From assembly GCF_004361735.1 (NCBI RefSeq), contig NZ_SNVV01000001.1:1-64000 (forward strand): a DNA stretch of 64,000 nucleotides, read 5' to 3'. The notes below the pieces were generated by a model. The model searched no databases and was not told the origin of the DNA. It worked only from the letters and a program-made list of their open reading frames with translations. The position numbers were made by a program, and so were the translations under genes. The stretch comes from Azoarcus indigens. GTDB lineage: Bacteria > Pseudomonadota > Gammaproteobacteria > Burkholderiales > Rhodocyclaceae. Below are positions 28,984-38,610 of the stretch, one piece after another (position 1 is the first letter of the stretch; each line of letters begins with the position of its first letter).

Positions 28984-29015
28984 GAAGGCCACGCCGGCAT
29001 CACCGCGTGGCCTTC
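28984..29015 (+). terminator. Hairpin after fpr
   Basis: GAAGGCCACGC (28984-28994) pairs with GCGTGGCCTTC (29005-29015) around a 10-nt loop. There is no T run, so termination may be weak. The stem sequence closely resembles the terminators at 22145 and 27093. Confidence 0.6.
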
Positions 29016-29071
29016 GGCGTTCACGCCTCTGCCACTTCCGCTATAAACGCTTTCTTCCCCCTGCCGCAGCG

Positions 29072-31030
29072 CTAGACCTTCTCTCCGGCGGCATCACAAA
29101 CGGCCACCCGATTACGCCCCGCCGACTTGGCCCGGTACATTGCCTCGTCTGCATGCCGCAGCAGGGCGTCTGCATCGCGTCCGTGCTGCGGGTAGAAGAC
29201 GACGCCGATGCTGGAAGAGATGTTTAGGTTGCAGCCCTCCACCTCGAAGGGGCGGGCAAGTTCCGCGCGTATCTTTTCCGCCACCCGCTCCGCATCCTGG
29301 GTGGACTTCGTTTCCGGCAGCAGCACCACGAACTCATCACCGCCTTGCCTTGCCGGCGTATCGCTAGCCCGCAGGCAACTCTTCATGCGCTTCACCGCCT
29401 CCACGAGCAAGGCATCGCCCACCAGGTGGCCGTGGCTGTCATTCACCTCCTTGAAGTGGTCGAGATCGACGAAGAGCAGCGCGAAGCTGTGCTGATAGCG
29501 AGCGGCGCGAGCGATGGCCGCCCCCAGCAACTCCTCGAAGCGTGCCCGGTTGGGGATGTCGGTCAGCCCGTCATGGGTAGCCAGATAATTGATCCGCCGC
29601 TCCGCCGCTTTGCGCTCGGTGATATCCACCACCATCAGGGTCGCGCCGCTCAATCTTCCATCCGCGTCCACCAAGGGTGCGTCCGAAACCAGCACGGTAA
29701 GCTTGCTCCCATCCTCCCTCTGAAGTTCCATCTCCAGGCTGCGGCCATTGCCCTGACGCAGCCGCTCCGCCCTCTCGCCTGCTAGCTCATCGCCCAAGTC
29801 CGGGCAGTAGGTGCAAAAGGACGTCCCGAGCAGTTCGTTGGCCGACTGGCGCAGCATTTCGGCCAGCCGGGGATTGACATACGTGAGCCGCCAGCGCTGG
29901 TCGACCGTGGCGATGCCCTCGTGGGAAAGATTGACGATGGCGCGGTACTGTGCCTCCCGCTGGCGCAGCGAACCGGAGACGATCGCCAGCGCCCGCGCCC
30001 TCGCCCGGGTAACCGCGAGCGACCAGGTCACCGCCAGCAGCAGGCTGCCGATCAATACGATGACGCCCAGTTCGACCAGCGGACGCTCACCCACAGAAAA
30101 ATCCGGCCGGGTGGAGAATTCGAGCAGCCATTCCCGTCCCCCGAGCACGAGGCGGCGCTCGTAGCGCAGAGCATTTGCCGGGCCTTCCCCGCTCTCCGGT
30201 TCGCTATCGAACAGCAGGGCTGGCTGGGAGCCCGGAGAAAGGTCCAGCACCTTCAGGCGCATGTCGCTGGTGAAGCGGCCTAAGGCGCCCTCCATCAGGT
30301 CATCCATGCGGAATGGGCTGTAGACCCAGCCCTGCAATTCCCGCCAGCGCGTTGCCACGTCGCTGGCGCTGAAGCCACTGCGGAACACCGCCAGGTAAAG
30401 CAGGACACCTCGCTGCTGGGCAACACCGTCCTCCTGGACGAGAACCACCGGCCCGCTCAGCGCGCCCTCGCTCACTTCCACCGCCCGCGTCATTGCCTCG
30501 CGCCGGGTGGGCTCCGAAAACATGTCGAAACCCAGCGCCCGCCTGTTGCGTGTGTCCAGCGGTTCGAGCGCGACAATGGCGGAATAGTGCTCCCGCTCGC
30601 CAGCGGGCCACACCTTGTAACCCGCCAGCCCGGCGGCCTGCATCCGGGCCTCGAGTTCCAACCGCGCCGCCGGCGTCAGCCAACGACTGAAACCCACGCC
30701 CTGAATGCCACGGTAATCCTCGCTCAGGGTCAATCCGGCGACATACTCTGCCCATTCGCGGCCCTCCACCGTATCGGATGCCATGTACAGGGCACGCGCG
30801 CCGCGCAGGACCTGGCGGTATCCGCGGAAGCGTTCCTCAACCTTGAGCGCTATTCCGTTGGCCTCGGCTTGCAACCGCTGCTGCAGCGCCGCCTGCTTGC
30901 GCTCCTCCAACGCCCCCCAGGCCAGCCAGGCGGCGAGCAGCACGAACAACAGCATTGCCAAAGTCGCCCCCAGCGCGCCTGCCGGCTTGGCCACTACCAC
31001 GCCACCCGAAGCATCCATCGTGACAGGCAT
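29072..31030 (-). CDS. CHASE-PAS-GGDEF diguanylate cyclase
   Basis: This is a membrane c-di-GMP synthase of 652 residues. An N-terminal helix (about 20-40) leads to a periplasmic CHASE domain (GIQGVGFSRW, ALGFDMFSEP, GVLLYLAVF), and a second helix (about 320-340) to a PAS domain and the cyclase domain. The active site GGDEF is intact at about 563-567, with an RxxD inhibitory site (RASD) five residues before it. I chose the ATG at 31030 because GGAGG lies 11 nt upstream. It is divergent from the cytochrome c peroxidase / GGDEF-EAL pair. Confidence 0.92.
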   Translation of the reverse strand: MPVTMDASGGVVVAKPAGALGATLAMLLFVLLAAWLAWGALEERKQAALQQRLQAEANGIALKVEERFRGYRQVLRGARALYMASDTVEGREWAEYVAGLTLSEDYRGIQGVGFSRWLTPAARLELEARMQAAGLAGYKVWPAGEREHYSAIVALEPLDTRNRRALGFDMFSEPTRREAMTRAVEVSEGALSGPVVLVQEDGVAQQRGVLLYLAVFRSGFSASDVATRWRELQGWVYSPFRMDDLMEGALGRFTSDMRLKVLDLSPGSQPALLFDSEPESGEGPANALRYERRLVLGGREWLLEFSTRPDFSVGERPLVELGVIVLIGSLLLAVTWSLAVTRARARALAIVSGSLRQREAQYRAIVNLSHEGIATVDQRWRLTYVNPRLAEMLRQSANELLGTSFCTYCPDLGDELAGERAERLRQGNGRSLEMELQREDGSKLTVLVSDAPLVDADGRLSGATLMVVDITERKAAERRINYLATHDGLTDIPNRARFEELLGAAIARAARYQHSFALLFVDLDHFKEVNDSHGHLVGDALLVEAVKRMKSCLRASDTPARQGGDEFVVLLPETKSTQDAERVAEKIRAELARPFEVEGCNLNISSSIGVVFYPQHGRDADALLRHADEAMYRAKSAGRNRVAVCDAAGEKV

Positions 31031-31103
31031 AGGAAGAAGCACCTCCGTTCAGGGACACCTCCTTGCCTCACGCCACCAGCAGGCGCAAGACCGCGTGGCA
31101 GCG

Positions 31104-31133
31104 ATCATCCGCTCCAGCGGGAGAGAGCGTCAA
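31104..31133 (-). promoter_or_regulatory. Likely promoter of the CHASE-GGDEF gene
   Basis: On the minus strand TTGACG (31133-31128), an 18-bp spacer and GATGAT (31109-31104) lie about 75 bp before the start codon. Confidence 0.45.
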
Positions 31134-31212
31134 TTCCCATCCGGCGGCCGAACGAGGGCGACCTCCCCATTCCTTGACCATGCTCAATGCCACCTTCCCC
31201 CGGCGCTATACC

Positions 31213-32265
31213 ATGCCCGCCGTGAAACGCAGCTTCTCCTCCCTGCTCCCGCCGCTCACCGTGGCGGGTTTGATCGCTTTATCGGCGGGCTTGCTGCTGT
31301 CACTCACCTGGCGGGGGGTTCCCGAAGAAAACAGCCGCAAGGCCACCACTGTGCTCACCGAGGGCATGCGGCGCACCGAGCCGCTCTCCCCGCTGCCGCG
31401 CAGCCTGGAGGTGGATACCAGCAAGGCCGCCCTCGGCGAAAGGCTGTTTCACGACCCGGTGCTTTCCCGCGACCACACCATCTCCTGCGCCAGCTGCCAT
31501 CCGCTGAACCAGGGTGGCACCGACCGCCGGGCGCGCTCCATCGGCGTCGCTGGCGCAGTGGGCACCATAAATACGCCGACGGTGCTGAACACAGTGTTCA
31601 ATTTCGTCCAGTTCTGGGACGGCCGCGTGGCAACGCTGGAGGAGCAGGTCAGTGGCCCGCTCACCAATCCGCTGGAAATGGCCTCCAATTGGACCGACGT
31701 CATCGCCCGCCTCAATGCGGACCGCGATTACCGCGAACGCTTCACCCTGCTCTACCCCTCCGGCATCACACCGGCAACAGTGGCAGACGCACTGGCCCAG
31801 TTCGAACGCACCCTGATCACACCCGACGCCCCCTTCGACCGTTACTTGCGCGGCGAGCACGACGCCATCGGCGAAGATGCCCGCGAGGGTTACCGGCGCT
31901 TCAAGGACTACGGCTGTGCCAGTTGCCATCAAGGCGTCAACATCGGTGGCAACATGTTCCAGCGCTTCGGCGTAATGGGTGATTACTTCGCCGCCCGCCA
32001 ACGGGCGGTGGAGGACGCCGACCTCGGCCGCTTCATCGTCACCGGCCGGGAGGACGACCGTCATGTCTTCAAGGTTCCCAGCCTGCGCAACATCGCCCTG
32101 ACCGCGCCCTACTTCCACGACGGCTCCGCCACCACGCTGGACGAAGCGGTGGTGGTGATGGCCTGGTACCAGCTGGGCCGCGAACTCAATGCCGAGGACC
32201 GCAGGGTCCTCGTCGCCTTCCTCAACAGCCTCACCGGCCAGTTGCGCGGCGAGGCCATGCGATGA
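31213..32265 (+). CDS. Diheme cytochrome c peroxidase, membrane-anchored
   Basis: Bacterial diheme peroxidases reduce H2O2 in the periplasm with electrons from c-type cytochromes. The product is about 350 residues. It has an N-terminal anchor helix (about residues 10-32) and two heme c motifs, CASCH at about residue 92 and CASCH at about 235. Family segments include LGERLFHDPVLSRD, FWDGRVATLEEQVSGPLTNP, FKVPSLRNIALTAPYFHDG. The start is uncertain: ATGs at 31180 and 31213 both lack a clear ribosome-binding site. The stop overlaps the next gene's start (ATGA), so the two are translationally coupled. Confidence 0.92.
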   Translation: MPAVKRSFSSLLPPLTVAGLIALSAGLLLSLTWRGVPEENSRKATTVLTEGMRRTEPLSPLPRSLEVDTSKAALGERLFHDPVLSRDHTISCASCHPLNQGGTDRRARSIGVAGAVGTINTPTVLNTVFNFVQFWDGRVATLEEQVSGPLTNPLEMASNWTDVIARLNADRDYRERFTLLYPSGITPATVADALAQFERTLITPDAPFDRYLRGEHDAIGEDAREGYRRFKDYGCASCHQGVNIGGNMFQRFGVMGDYFAARQRAVEDADLGRFIVTGREDDRHVFKVPSLRNIALTAPYFHDGSATTLDEAVVVMAWYQLGRELNAEDRRVLVAFLNSLTGQLRGEAMR

Positions 32266-34931
32266 GGGCGCCTGGCCAGCTGCAGGGTGCCGACGGCCTC
32301 CCTCCCCCACCCCGCGACCGGGCGGATTACCTGCGCCTGCTGCGCAGCCTGCTGCTCGCCCTGCTCGCGATAGCGGTGCTGGGGTGGCTTTTCGCCGGTG
32401 CGGACTCGGTCTCGGTGGAGGAGCACCAGCATTACACCCGCGCACTGGACAAGCTGCGCCAGGGTGATATCCAGCTCAACGCCGCGATTCTCGCCAACCG
32501 CCTGGCGCTGCATCGGGATTTCGACACCCTCTCCAGCACCCTCACCGCCCAGCAGGCCACGCTGCAGGCCATAGGCGAGCCGCCAGCCTACCTCACCGCA
32601 ATCGACGGTGCCCGCCTGCTGGACACCCTGGCCGAGTACCGCCGGCTGGCCGCGCTCAAGGCGGAAGCGATAGACCGCTACCAACGCGAAGTGGCCATCC
32701 TGCGCAACTCGCTGGCCTATTTTCCTGCCGCTACCCAGAGCTTCATCAGCGAGGGCGCCGCGCCGCCGGCCCTGTCGCGGGAAATCGGCATCTTCGCCCG
32801 CGGCGTCACCACCTATGCCCTCAATGGCGATGCCGATCTCGCCCAGGAGCTGGTGCTCAGCCTGGCCCATCTGCAGCAGATAGCCGCCGACCCCGAGTAC
32901 TCCCAGGCCCCCCGCCTGCGCAACCTGCTCGCCCATGCCAATGTGATCCTTGAGCGCAAGGCTGTGGTGGACTCCGCGGTACGCGACATCCTGGAGTTGC
33001 CCACGGCAGAAGCTGGCGAACGCATGGTCGGGCTCTACAACGAGGGCTACAGCCACGGCGCCCTGCGTGCGCATGTACACCGTGTGCTGCTTTTCGTCGC
33101 CGCGCTGGTGCTCGCAGCCTACCTCGCGGTGGTCATTGCCCGCCTCGGCCGCGCCAGCCGTGCGTTGGTCCGGGCAAATCAGAATCTGCAAGACCGCATC
33201 GCCACGCTGCGGCACACCCAGGAGGAACTCCATCTCTACGCGACCGTGTTCACCAATGCCACCGAAGGCATGACCATTACCGATGCCGAGTCCCGCATCG
33301 TCGCAGTGAATCCCGCCTTCTCCCGCATCACCGGTTACGCCCCGGCCCAGGTCATTGGCCAGACGCCCAAGCTGCTGAGCTCCGGCCGCCAGGACGCCGG
33401 CTTCTACCGCGACATGTGGGCCACGCTGGCACGGCGCGGCCAGTGGCAGGGCGAGATCTGGAACCGGCGCCAGAGTGGCGATGTGTATCCGGAGTGGCTG
33501 TCCATCACCGCGGTGCGAGATGCAGATGGGGCGCCAACGCACTACATCGGCATCTTCTCCGACATCACCGAGCGCAAGCAGACCGAGGCGCGCATCCGCC
33601 ACCTGGCCAACCATGACGCCCTCACCGGCCTGCCCAACCGCCTGCTGCTGCAGGACAGGCTGAACCAGGCCATCCTGCAGTCGCGCCGCGACAAGCGCCG
33701 CGCCGCGGTGCTCTTCCTCGATCTCGATCGCTTCAAGATCATCAACGACACCCTGGGCCACGAGGTGGGCGACGCCCTGCTGATCCAGGTCACCCAGCGT
33801 TGCCTGGGCGCAGTGCGGGACACTGACACGGTGGCCCGCCAGGGCGGCGACGAATTCGTCATCGTGCTGCCCGAACTGGAGCACGCGCAGGACGCGGCGA
33901 TGATCGCGCGCAAGCTGCTCTCCGCCCTGGCTTCGCCCTTCCAGCTCGGCCCCCACGCGCTGACGGTAACCGGCAGCGTGGGCATCGCCCTGTACCCGGA
34001 GGACGGCCAGAACGAGTCGGTACTGCTGCGCAACGCCGACACCGCCATGTACCGCGCCAAGGACGACGGTCGCAACGGTTTCCAGTTCTACTCCGCCGAC
34101 ATGAACACCGCCTCCCTCGGCGAGCTGCTGCTGGAAAACCAATTGCGCGGCGCACTGGAGCGCGGTGAGCTGCGGCTGCACTACCAGCCCAAGGTCTGCG
34201 CCCGCGGCCATGCGGTAGTCGCCGCCGAAGCGCTGCTGCGCTGGCAGCACCCGGAGCTGGGGCTGCTCTCCCCAGGCCGTTTCGTGCCGGTAGCCGAGGA
34301 ATCCGGCCTCATCGTGCCCATGGGCGAATGGGTCATACGCGAGACCTGCCGCCAGCTGCGCGCCTGGCAGGACGAAGGCCGGGTACTGGTACCGGTGGCG
34401 GTCAATCTCTCCGCCCAGCAGTTCGTGCACCAGGACATCGTCTCGCTGGTGCGCGAGGCACTGGACGACAACGATCTGCCGGCCCACCTGCTGGAACTCG
34501 AACTCACCGAGACCATGCTGATGCGCGATGCCGACCGCACGGTACACATCCTTGCCCAACTGCGTGCGATGGGCGTCAGCCTGGCGATAGACGACTTCGG
34601 CTCCGGCTATTCCTCGCTCGCCTACCTCAAGCGCTTCCAGGTGCAGACGCTGAAGATAGACCGCAGCTTCGTCCACGACATCCGCGAGGGCGGCGAGGAT
34701 GGCGAGATCGCCGCGGCCGTCATCGCTCTCGCCCACAACCTTGGCCAGCAGGTCGTCGCCGAAGGAGTGGAAACCGAATACCAGCGGGACTTCCTTACCC
34801 GTCAGGGCTGCGATCTGCTGCAAGGCTTCCTGTTCGGCCGGCCACAAGCGGCGGAGGATTTCGCCTCCTCGCTGGGGAGCGCGCAGATGCCCCGGGACGC
34901 CCGGGCGGCAGGCGAATCCGTCGCAGCCTGA
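32262..34931 (+). CDS. Membrane PAS-GGDEF-EAL protein with DAHL-like periplasmic domain
   Basis: The 889-residue protein has a transmembrane helix near 27-46, then a helical periplasmic sensor (about 50-265) of the kind called DAHL, and a second helix near 272-292. A PAS domain (about 325-435) and tandem GGDEF and EAL domains follow. GGDEF is intact at about 528-532 with an RDTD I-site before it. The EAL site is also complete: EALLRW (Glu about 656), NLSAQQF, ELTETMLM, IDDFGSGYSSLAYLKRF, LKIDRSF, EGVETE. Both synthesis and breakdown of c-di-GMP are therefore possible. It overlaps the peroxidase gene by 4 bp, which ties its sensing to periplasmic peroxide or redox state by inference. Confidence 0.92.
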   Translation: MRAPGQLQGADGLPPPPRDRADYLRLLRSLLLALLAIAVLGWLFAGADSVSVEEHQHYTRALDKLRQGDIQLNAAILANRLALHRDFDTLSSTLTAQQATLQAIGEPPAYLTAIDGARLLDTLAEYRRLAALKAEAIDRYQREVAILRNSLAYFPAATQSFISEGAAPPALSREIGIFARGVTTYALNGDADLAQELVLSLAHLQQIAADPEYSQAPRLRNLLAHANVILERKAVVDSAVRDILELPTAEAGERMVGLYNEGYSHGALRAHVHRVLLFVAALVLAAYLAVVIARLGRASRALVRANQNLQDRIATLRHTQEELHLYATVFTNATEGMTITDAESRIVAVNPAFSRITGYAPAQVIGQTPKLLSSGRQDAGFYRDMWATLARRGQWQGEIWNRRQSGDVYPEWLSITAVRDADGAPTHYIGIFSDITERKQTEARIRHLANHDALTGLPNRLLLQDRLNQAILQSRRDKRRAAVLFLDLDRFKIINDTLGHEVGDALLIQVTQRCLGAVRDTDTVARQGGDEFVIVLPELEHAQDAAMIARKLLSALASPFQLGPHALTVTGSVGIALYPEDGQNESVLLRNADTAMYRAKDDGRNGFQFYSADMNTASLGELLLENQLRGALERGELRLHYQPKVCARGHAVVAAEALLRWQHPELGLLSPGRFVPVAEESGLIVPMGEWVIRETCRQLRAWQDEGRVLVPVAVNLSAQQFVHQDIVSLVREALDDNDLPAHLLELELTETMLMRDADRTVHILAQLRAMGVSLAIDDFGSGYSSLAYLKRFQVQTLKIDRSFVHDIREGGEDGEIAAAVIALAHNLGQQVVAEGVETEYQRDFLTRQGCDLLQGFLFGRPQAAEDFASSLGSAQMPRDARAAGESVAA

Positions 34932-35026
34932 CGACCTTGCCGGCGCTGTCCGGCTGACGCGGGCCCGCGTAAACAGGGCTTTTCCGCGAAAGCCGTACAA
35001 TGGCGCGTCCTTTCCGGAGCGCCGCG

Positions 35027-36769
35027 ATGCCCCCAGAGAACACCTCGTCCAAGCTGTTTGCCGAGTTGCTTCGCCCTTATCGGCTGCGTGTCATCCTCGC
35101 CGGCTGCGGCCTGGTCGTTGCGGCGGTGACCATGCTGGCCGTCGGCCAAGGCCTGCGCACAGTGATAGACCAGGGCTTCTCCACCGGCGACCCCGGTTGG
35201 CTGGACCGCAGCCTGGCGGTGATGTTCGGCCTCATCGCCCTGCTTGCCATCGCCACCTGGGTGCGCTTCTACAACGTTTCCTGGTTGGGCGAGCGCGTCA
35301 CAGCCGATCTTCGCCAGCGCGTCTTCAATCACCTGCTCAGCCTTCCGCCCTCCTGGTTCGAGGCCGGGCGCACCGGCGAGGTGATCTCCCGCATCACCTC
35401 CGATACCACTCAGATCGAAAACGTGATCGGCTCGGCGCTGTCGATCGCGCTGCGCAACTCCCTGCTGCTGGTCGGCGGGCTGGTGATGCTGTTCACCACC
35501 AGCCTCAAGCTCACGCTGATGACGCTGGCCGGCGTGCCGCTGGTGGTAGCGCCCATCATCGTCTTCGGCCGCAAGGTTCGGCAGCTCTCGCGCGAGAGCC
35601 AGGACCGCATCGCCGATCTGGGCAACCGTATCGACGAAACGGTGCACGAGATCCGCGTGGTGCAGGCCTACGGCCATGAGGACGCCGACCGCCGCGAATT
35701 CTCCGAACTGGTGGAGCGCGGCTTTGCCACCGCCCGCCGCCGCATCCGCCAGCGCGCCGCGCTGGTGGTCGTGGTCATGGTGCTGGTGTTCGGCGCCGTC
35801 GCCGTCATTCTGTGGATAGGCGGCCACGACGTGCTGGAGGGCCGCATCACCGCCGGCCAGCTCTCCGCCTTCGTCTTCTATGCGGCGCTGGTCGCCGGCA
35901 GCGTCGGTGCGCTGTCGGAAGTGTGGGGCGACCTGCAGCGCGCCGCCGGCGCCACCGAGCGGCTGCGCGACATCCTGGACGCACAGCCAGACATCGCCGC
36001 CCCGCCGCAGCCGCGGCGCCTGCCCGAGCCAGCCAGCGGGCTGATCGAGTTCGACGCGGTCAACTTCCGCTATCCCACCCGCCCGGACACCGCCGCCCTG
36101 AGCGACTTCAGCCTCTCCGTGCAGCGGGGCGAAAGCGTCGCCTTGGTCGGCCCTTCCGGCGCCGGCAAGAGCACTGTGTTCCAGTTGCTGCTGCGCTTCT
36201 ACGACCCGGACAGCGGCAGCCTGCGGCTGGATGGCGTCAGCCTGCCGGAAGCCGACCCGGCAGCGGTACGCGGCCGCATCGCCTTGGTACCGCAAGAGCC
36301 GGTGATCTTCGCCGCCAGCGTCATGGACAACGTCCGCTACGCCGCGCCGTACGCCAGCGAGGCCGAGGTGGAGGCCGCCTGCGCCGCCGCCCATGCCGAC
36401 GAGTTCATCCGTCGCCTGCCCGACGGCTACCAAAGCCAGTTAGGCGAACGCGGCGTACGCCTGTCCGGCGGCCAGCGCCAGCGCCTCGCCATCGCCCGCG
36501 CCATTCTCGCCAATCGCCCGGTGCTGCTGCTGGATGAAGCCACCTCGGCGCTGGACGCCGAGAGCGAGCGCATGGTCCAGGACGCCCTCGCCAGCCTGAT
36601 GCGCGGACGCAGCACCCTAGTGATCGCCCACCGCCTGGCCACCGTGCAGCGCGCCGACCGCATCGTGGTCATGGAACACGGCCGCATCGTCGAGACTGGC
36701 ACCCATGCCGAACTGGTCGCCCGCGACGGCCTCTACGCCCACCTCGCCCGGCTGCAATTCACCGCCTGA
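35027..36769 (+). CDS. ABC exporter, fused membrane and ATPase domains (MsbA/ABCB type)
   Basis: This is a 580-residue half-transporter that would act as a homodimer to export lipid or drug. Six membrane helices fill about residues 20-300. The ATPase domain has Walker A GPSGAGKST, the Q-loop region VPQEPVIFA, signature LSGGQRQRLAIARAI, Walker B VLLLDEATSALD, and the H-loop in VIAHRLATV. I chose the ATG at 35027, which has GGAG 7 nt upstream; the earlier ATG at 35000 overlaps a TACAAT that looks like a -10 element. The substrate is unknown. Confidence 0.92.
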   Translation: MPPENTSSKLFAELLRPYRLRVILAGCGLVVAAVTMLAVGQGLRTVIDQGFSTGDPGWLDRSLAVMFGLIALLAIATWVRFYNVSWLGERVTADLRQRVFNHLLSLPPSWFEAGRTGEVISRITSDTTQIENVIGSALSIALRNSLLLVGGLVMLFTTSLKLTLMTLAGVPLVVAPIIVFGRKVRQLSRESQDRIADLGNRIDETVHEIRVVQAYGHEDADRREFSELVERGFATARRRIRQRAALVVVVMVLVFGAVAVILWIGGHDVLEGRITAGQLSAFVFYAALVAGSVGALSEVWGDLQRAAGATERLRDILDAQPDIAAPPQPRRLPEPASGLIEFDAVNFRYPTRPDTAALSDFSLSVQRGESVALVGPSGAGKSTVFQLLLRFYDPDSGSLRLDGVSLPEADPAAVRGRIALVPQEPVIFAASVMDNVRYAAPYASEAEVEAACAAAHADEFIRRLPDGYQSQLGERGVRLSGGQRQRLAIARAILANRPVLLLDEATSALDAESERMVQDALASLMRGRSTLVIAHRLATVQRADRIVVMEHGRIVETGTHAELVARDGLYAHLARLQFTA

Positions 36770-36869
36770 GGCTGCTGCCGCCCCGCCGGAGCGCGGCTGC
36801 AGCCGTGACCAAGGGCGCCGCCCTCGGGTAGACTCGCGCCTTCATGTCATTCCTCGACGACGAGACCCC

Positions 36870-38534
36870 ATGGCCCAGTATGTAATGTCGATGCTCCGCG
36901 TATCCAAGATCGTTCCGCCCAAGCGGCAGATCATCAAGGATATTTCCCTGTCCTTCTTCCCCGGCGCCAAGATCGGCCTGCTCGGCCTCAACGGCTCCGG
37001 CAAGTCCACCGTGCTGCGCATCATGGCCGGAGCGGACAAGGAGTTCGACGGCGAAGTGCAGCACCTGGCCGGCCAGCGCATCGGCTATCTGCCACAGGAG
37101 CCGGAGCTCGACCCCACCAAGACGGTGAAGGAAGAAGTGGAATCCGGCCTGGGCGAGATCGTCGAAGCCCGCCAGAAGCTGGAAGAGATCTACGCCGCCT
37201 ACGCCGAACCGGACGCCGACTTCGACAAGCTGGCCGAAGAGCAGGCCAAGTACGAGAACATCCTCTCCGCCGCCGGCAGCGACGTCGAAACCCAAATGGA
37301 AATCGCCGCCGACGCGCTGCGCCTGCCGCCGTGGGACGCGGTCATCGGCAATCTCTCCGGCGGCGAGAAACGCCGCGTCGCCCTGTGCAAGCTGCTGCTC
37401 TCGCGCCCCGACATGCTGCTGCTGGATGAACCCACCAACCACCTGGACGCCGAGTCGGTGGACTGGCTGGAGCAGTTCCTGACCCGCTTCCCCGGCACCG
37501 TGGTGGCCGTCACCCACGACCGCTACTTCCTCGACAACGCCGCCGAATGGATCCTGGAACTGGACCGCGGGCACGGCATTCCCTGGAAGGGCAACTACTC
37601 CTCCTGGCTGGAGCAGAAGGGCGAGCGCCTGGCGCAGGAAGCCAAGCAGGAAGCCGCGCACCAGAAGGCGATGAAGACCGAGCTGGAATGGGCGCGCTCC
37701 AACCCCAAGGCCCGTCAGGCCAAGTCCAAGGCCCGCCTGGCGCGCTACGAGGAAATGACCACCGTCGAATACCAGAAGCGCAACGAAACCCAGGAGATCT
37801 TCATCCCGCCGGGCGAGCGCCTGGGCGACAAGGTCATCGAGTTCCACGACGTCAGCAAGGCCTTCGGCGACAAGTTGCTGATGGACAAGGTGAGCTTCTC
37901 GGTGCCGCCCGGCGCCATCGTCGGCGTCATCGGCCCCAACGGCGCCGGCAAGTCCACCCTGTTCAAGATGATCCAGGGCCTGGACAAGCCAGACAGCGGC
38001 GAGGTGGTGATCGGCTCCACGGTGAAGATTGCCGCGGTGGACCAGTCGCGCGAAGGCCTGGCCAACGACAAGACGGTGTTCGAGGCCATCTCCGACGGCG
38101 CCGACATCCTGACTGTCGGCCGCTTCGAGATGCCCAGCCGCGCCTACATCGGCCGCTTCAACTTCAAGGGCGGCGACCAGCAGAAGATCGTCGGCAACCT
38201 TTCCGGCGGCGAGCGCGGGCGGCTGCACCTGGCGAAGACGCTGATCGCCGGCGGCAACGTGCTGCTGCTGGACGAACCCTCCAACGACCTCGACGTGGAA
38301 ACCCTGCGCGCCCTGGAAGATGCCCTGCTGGAGTTCGCCGGCTGCGCCATGATCATTTCCCACGACCGCTGGTTCCTGGACCGCATCTGCACCCACATCC
38401 TGGCCGCGGAAGGCGATTCGCAATGGACCTTCTTCGCCGGCAACTACCAGGAATACGAGGAAGACAAGAGGAAGCGCCTGGGCGAAGAAGGCGCCAAGCC
38501 CAAGCGCATCCGCTACAAGCCGATTAGCCGCTGA
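36870..38534 (+). CDS. ettA: Energy-dependent translational throttle protein EttA
   Basis: EttA is an ABC-F ATPase that binds the ribosomal E site and gates the first elongation step according to ADP/ATP ratio. The 554 residues show two ATPase domains without membrane segments: GLNGSGKST with LSGGEKRRVALCKLLLS, and GPNGAGKST with LSGGERGRLHLAKTL. The linker between them (ERLAQEAKQEAAHQKAMKTE and following) is of the ABC-F type. The start MAQYVMSMLRVSKIVPPK is the conserved EttA N-terminus. Confidence 0.96.
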   Translation: MAQYVMSMLRVSKIVPPKRQIIKDISLSFFPGAKIGLLGLNGSGKSTVLRIMAGADKEFDGEVQHLAGQRIGYLPQEPELDPTKTVKEEVESGLGEIVEARQKLEEIYAAYAEPDADFDKLAEEQAKYENILSAAGSDVETQMEIAADALRLPPWDAVIGNLSGGEKRRVALCKLLLSRPDMLLLDEPTNHLDAESVDWLEQFLTRFPGTVVAVTHDRYFLDNAAEWILELDRGHGIPWKGNYSSWLEQKGERLAQEAKQEAAHQKAMKTELEWARSNPKARQAKSKARLARYEEMTTVEYQKRNETQEIFIPPGERLGDKVIEFHDVSKAFGDKLLMDKVSFSVPPGAIVGVIGPNGAGKSTLFKMIQGLDKPDSGEVVIGSTVKIAAVDQSREGLANDKTVFEAISDGADILTVGRFEMPSRAYIGRFNFKGGDQQKIVGNLSGGERGRLHLAKTLIAGGNVLLLDEPSNDLDVETLRALEDALLEFAGCAMIISHDRWFLDRICTHILAAEGDSQWTFFAGNYQEYEEDKRKRLGEEGAKPKRIRYKPISR

Positions 38535-38610
38535 CAGCGAAAGGGGGCCGTCGCTGCACTGCGGCATTCCTGCTGCCGGCACGCCCCCAACTCGGTTACA
38601 GTCCGACCCC

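Noticed and set aside
32109-35000. 963-codon minus-strand frame opposite the GGDEF-EAL gene
   Set aside because: The plus-strand protein has every expected domain motif; the antisense frame has none.
35000-35026. Nine-codon N-terminal extension of the ABC exporter
   Set aside because: The ATG at 35000 overlaps a TACAAT -10-like element, and only the ATG at 35027 has a GGAG at proper distance.
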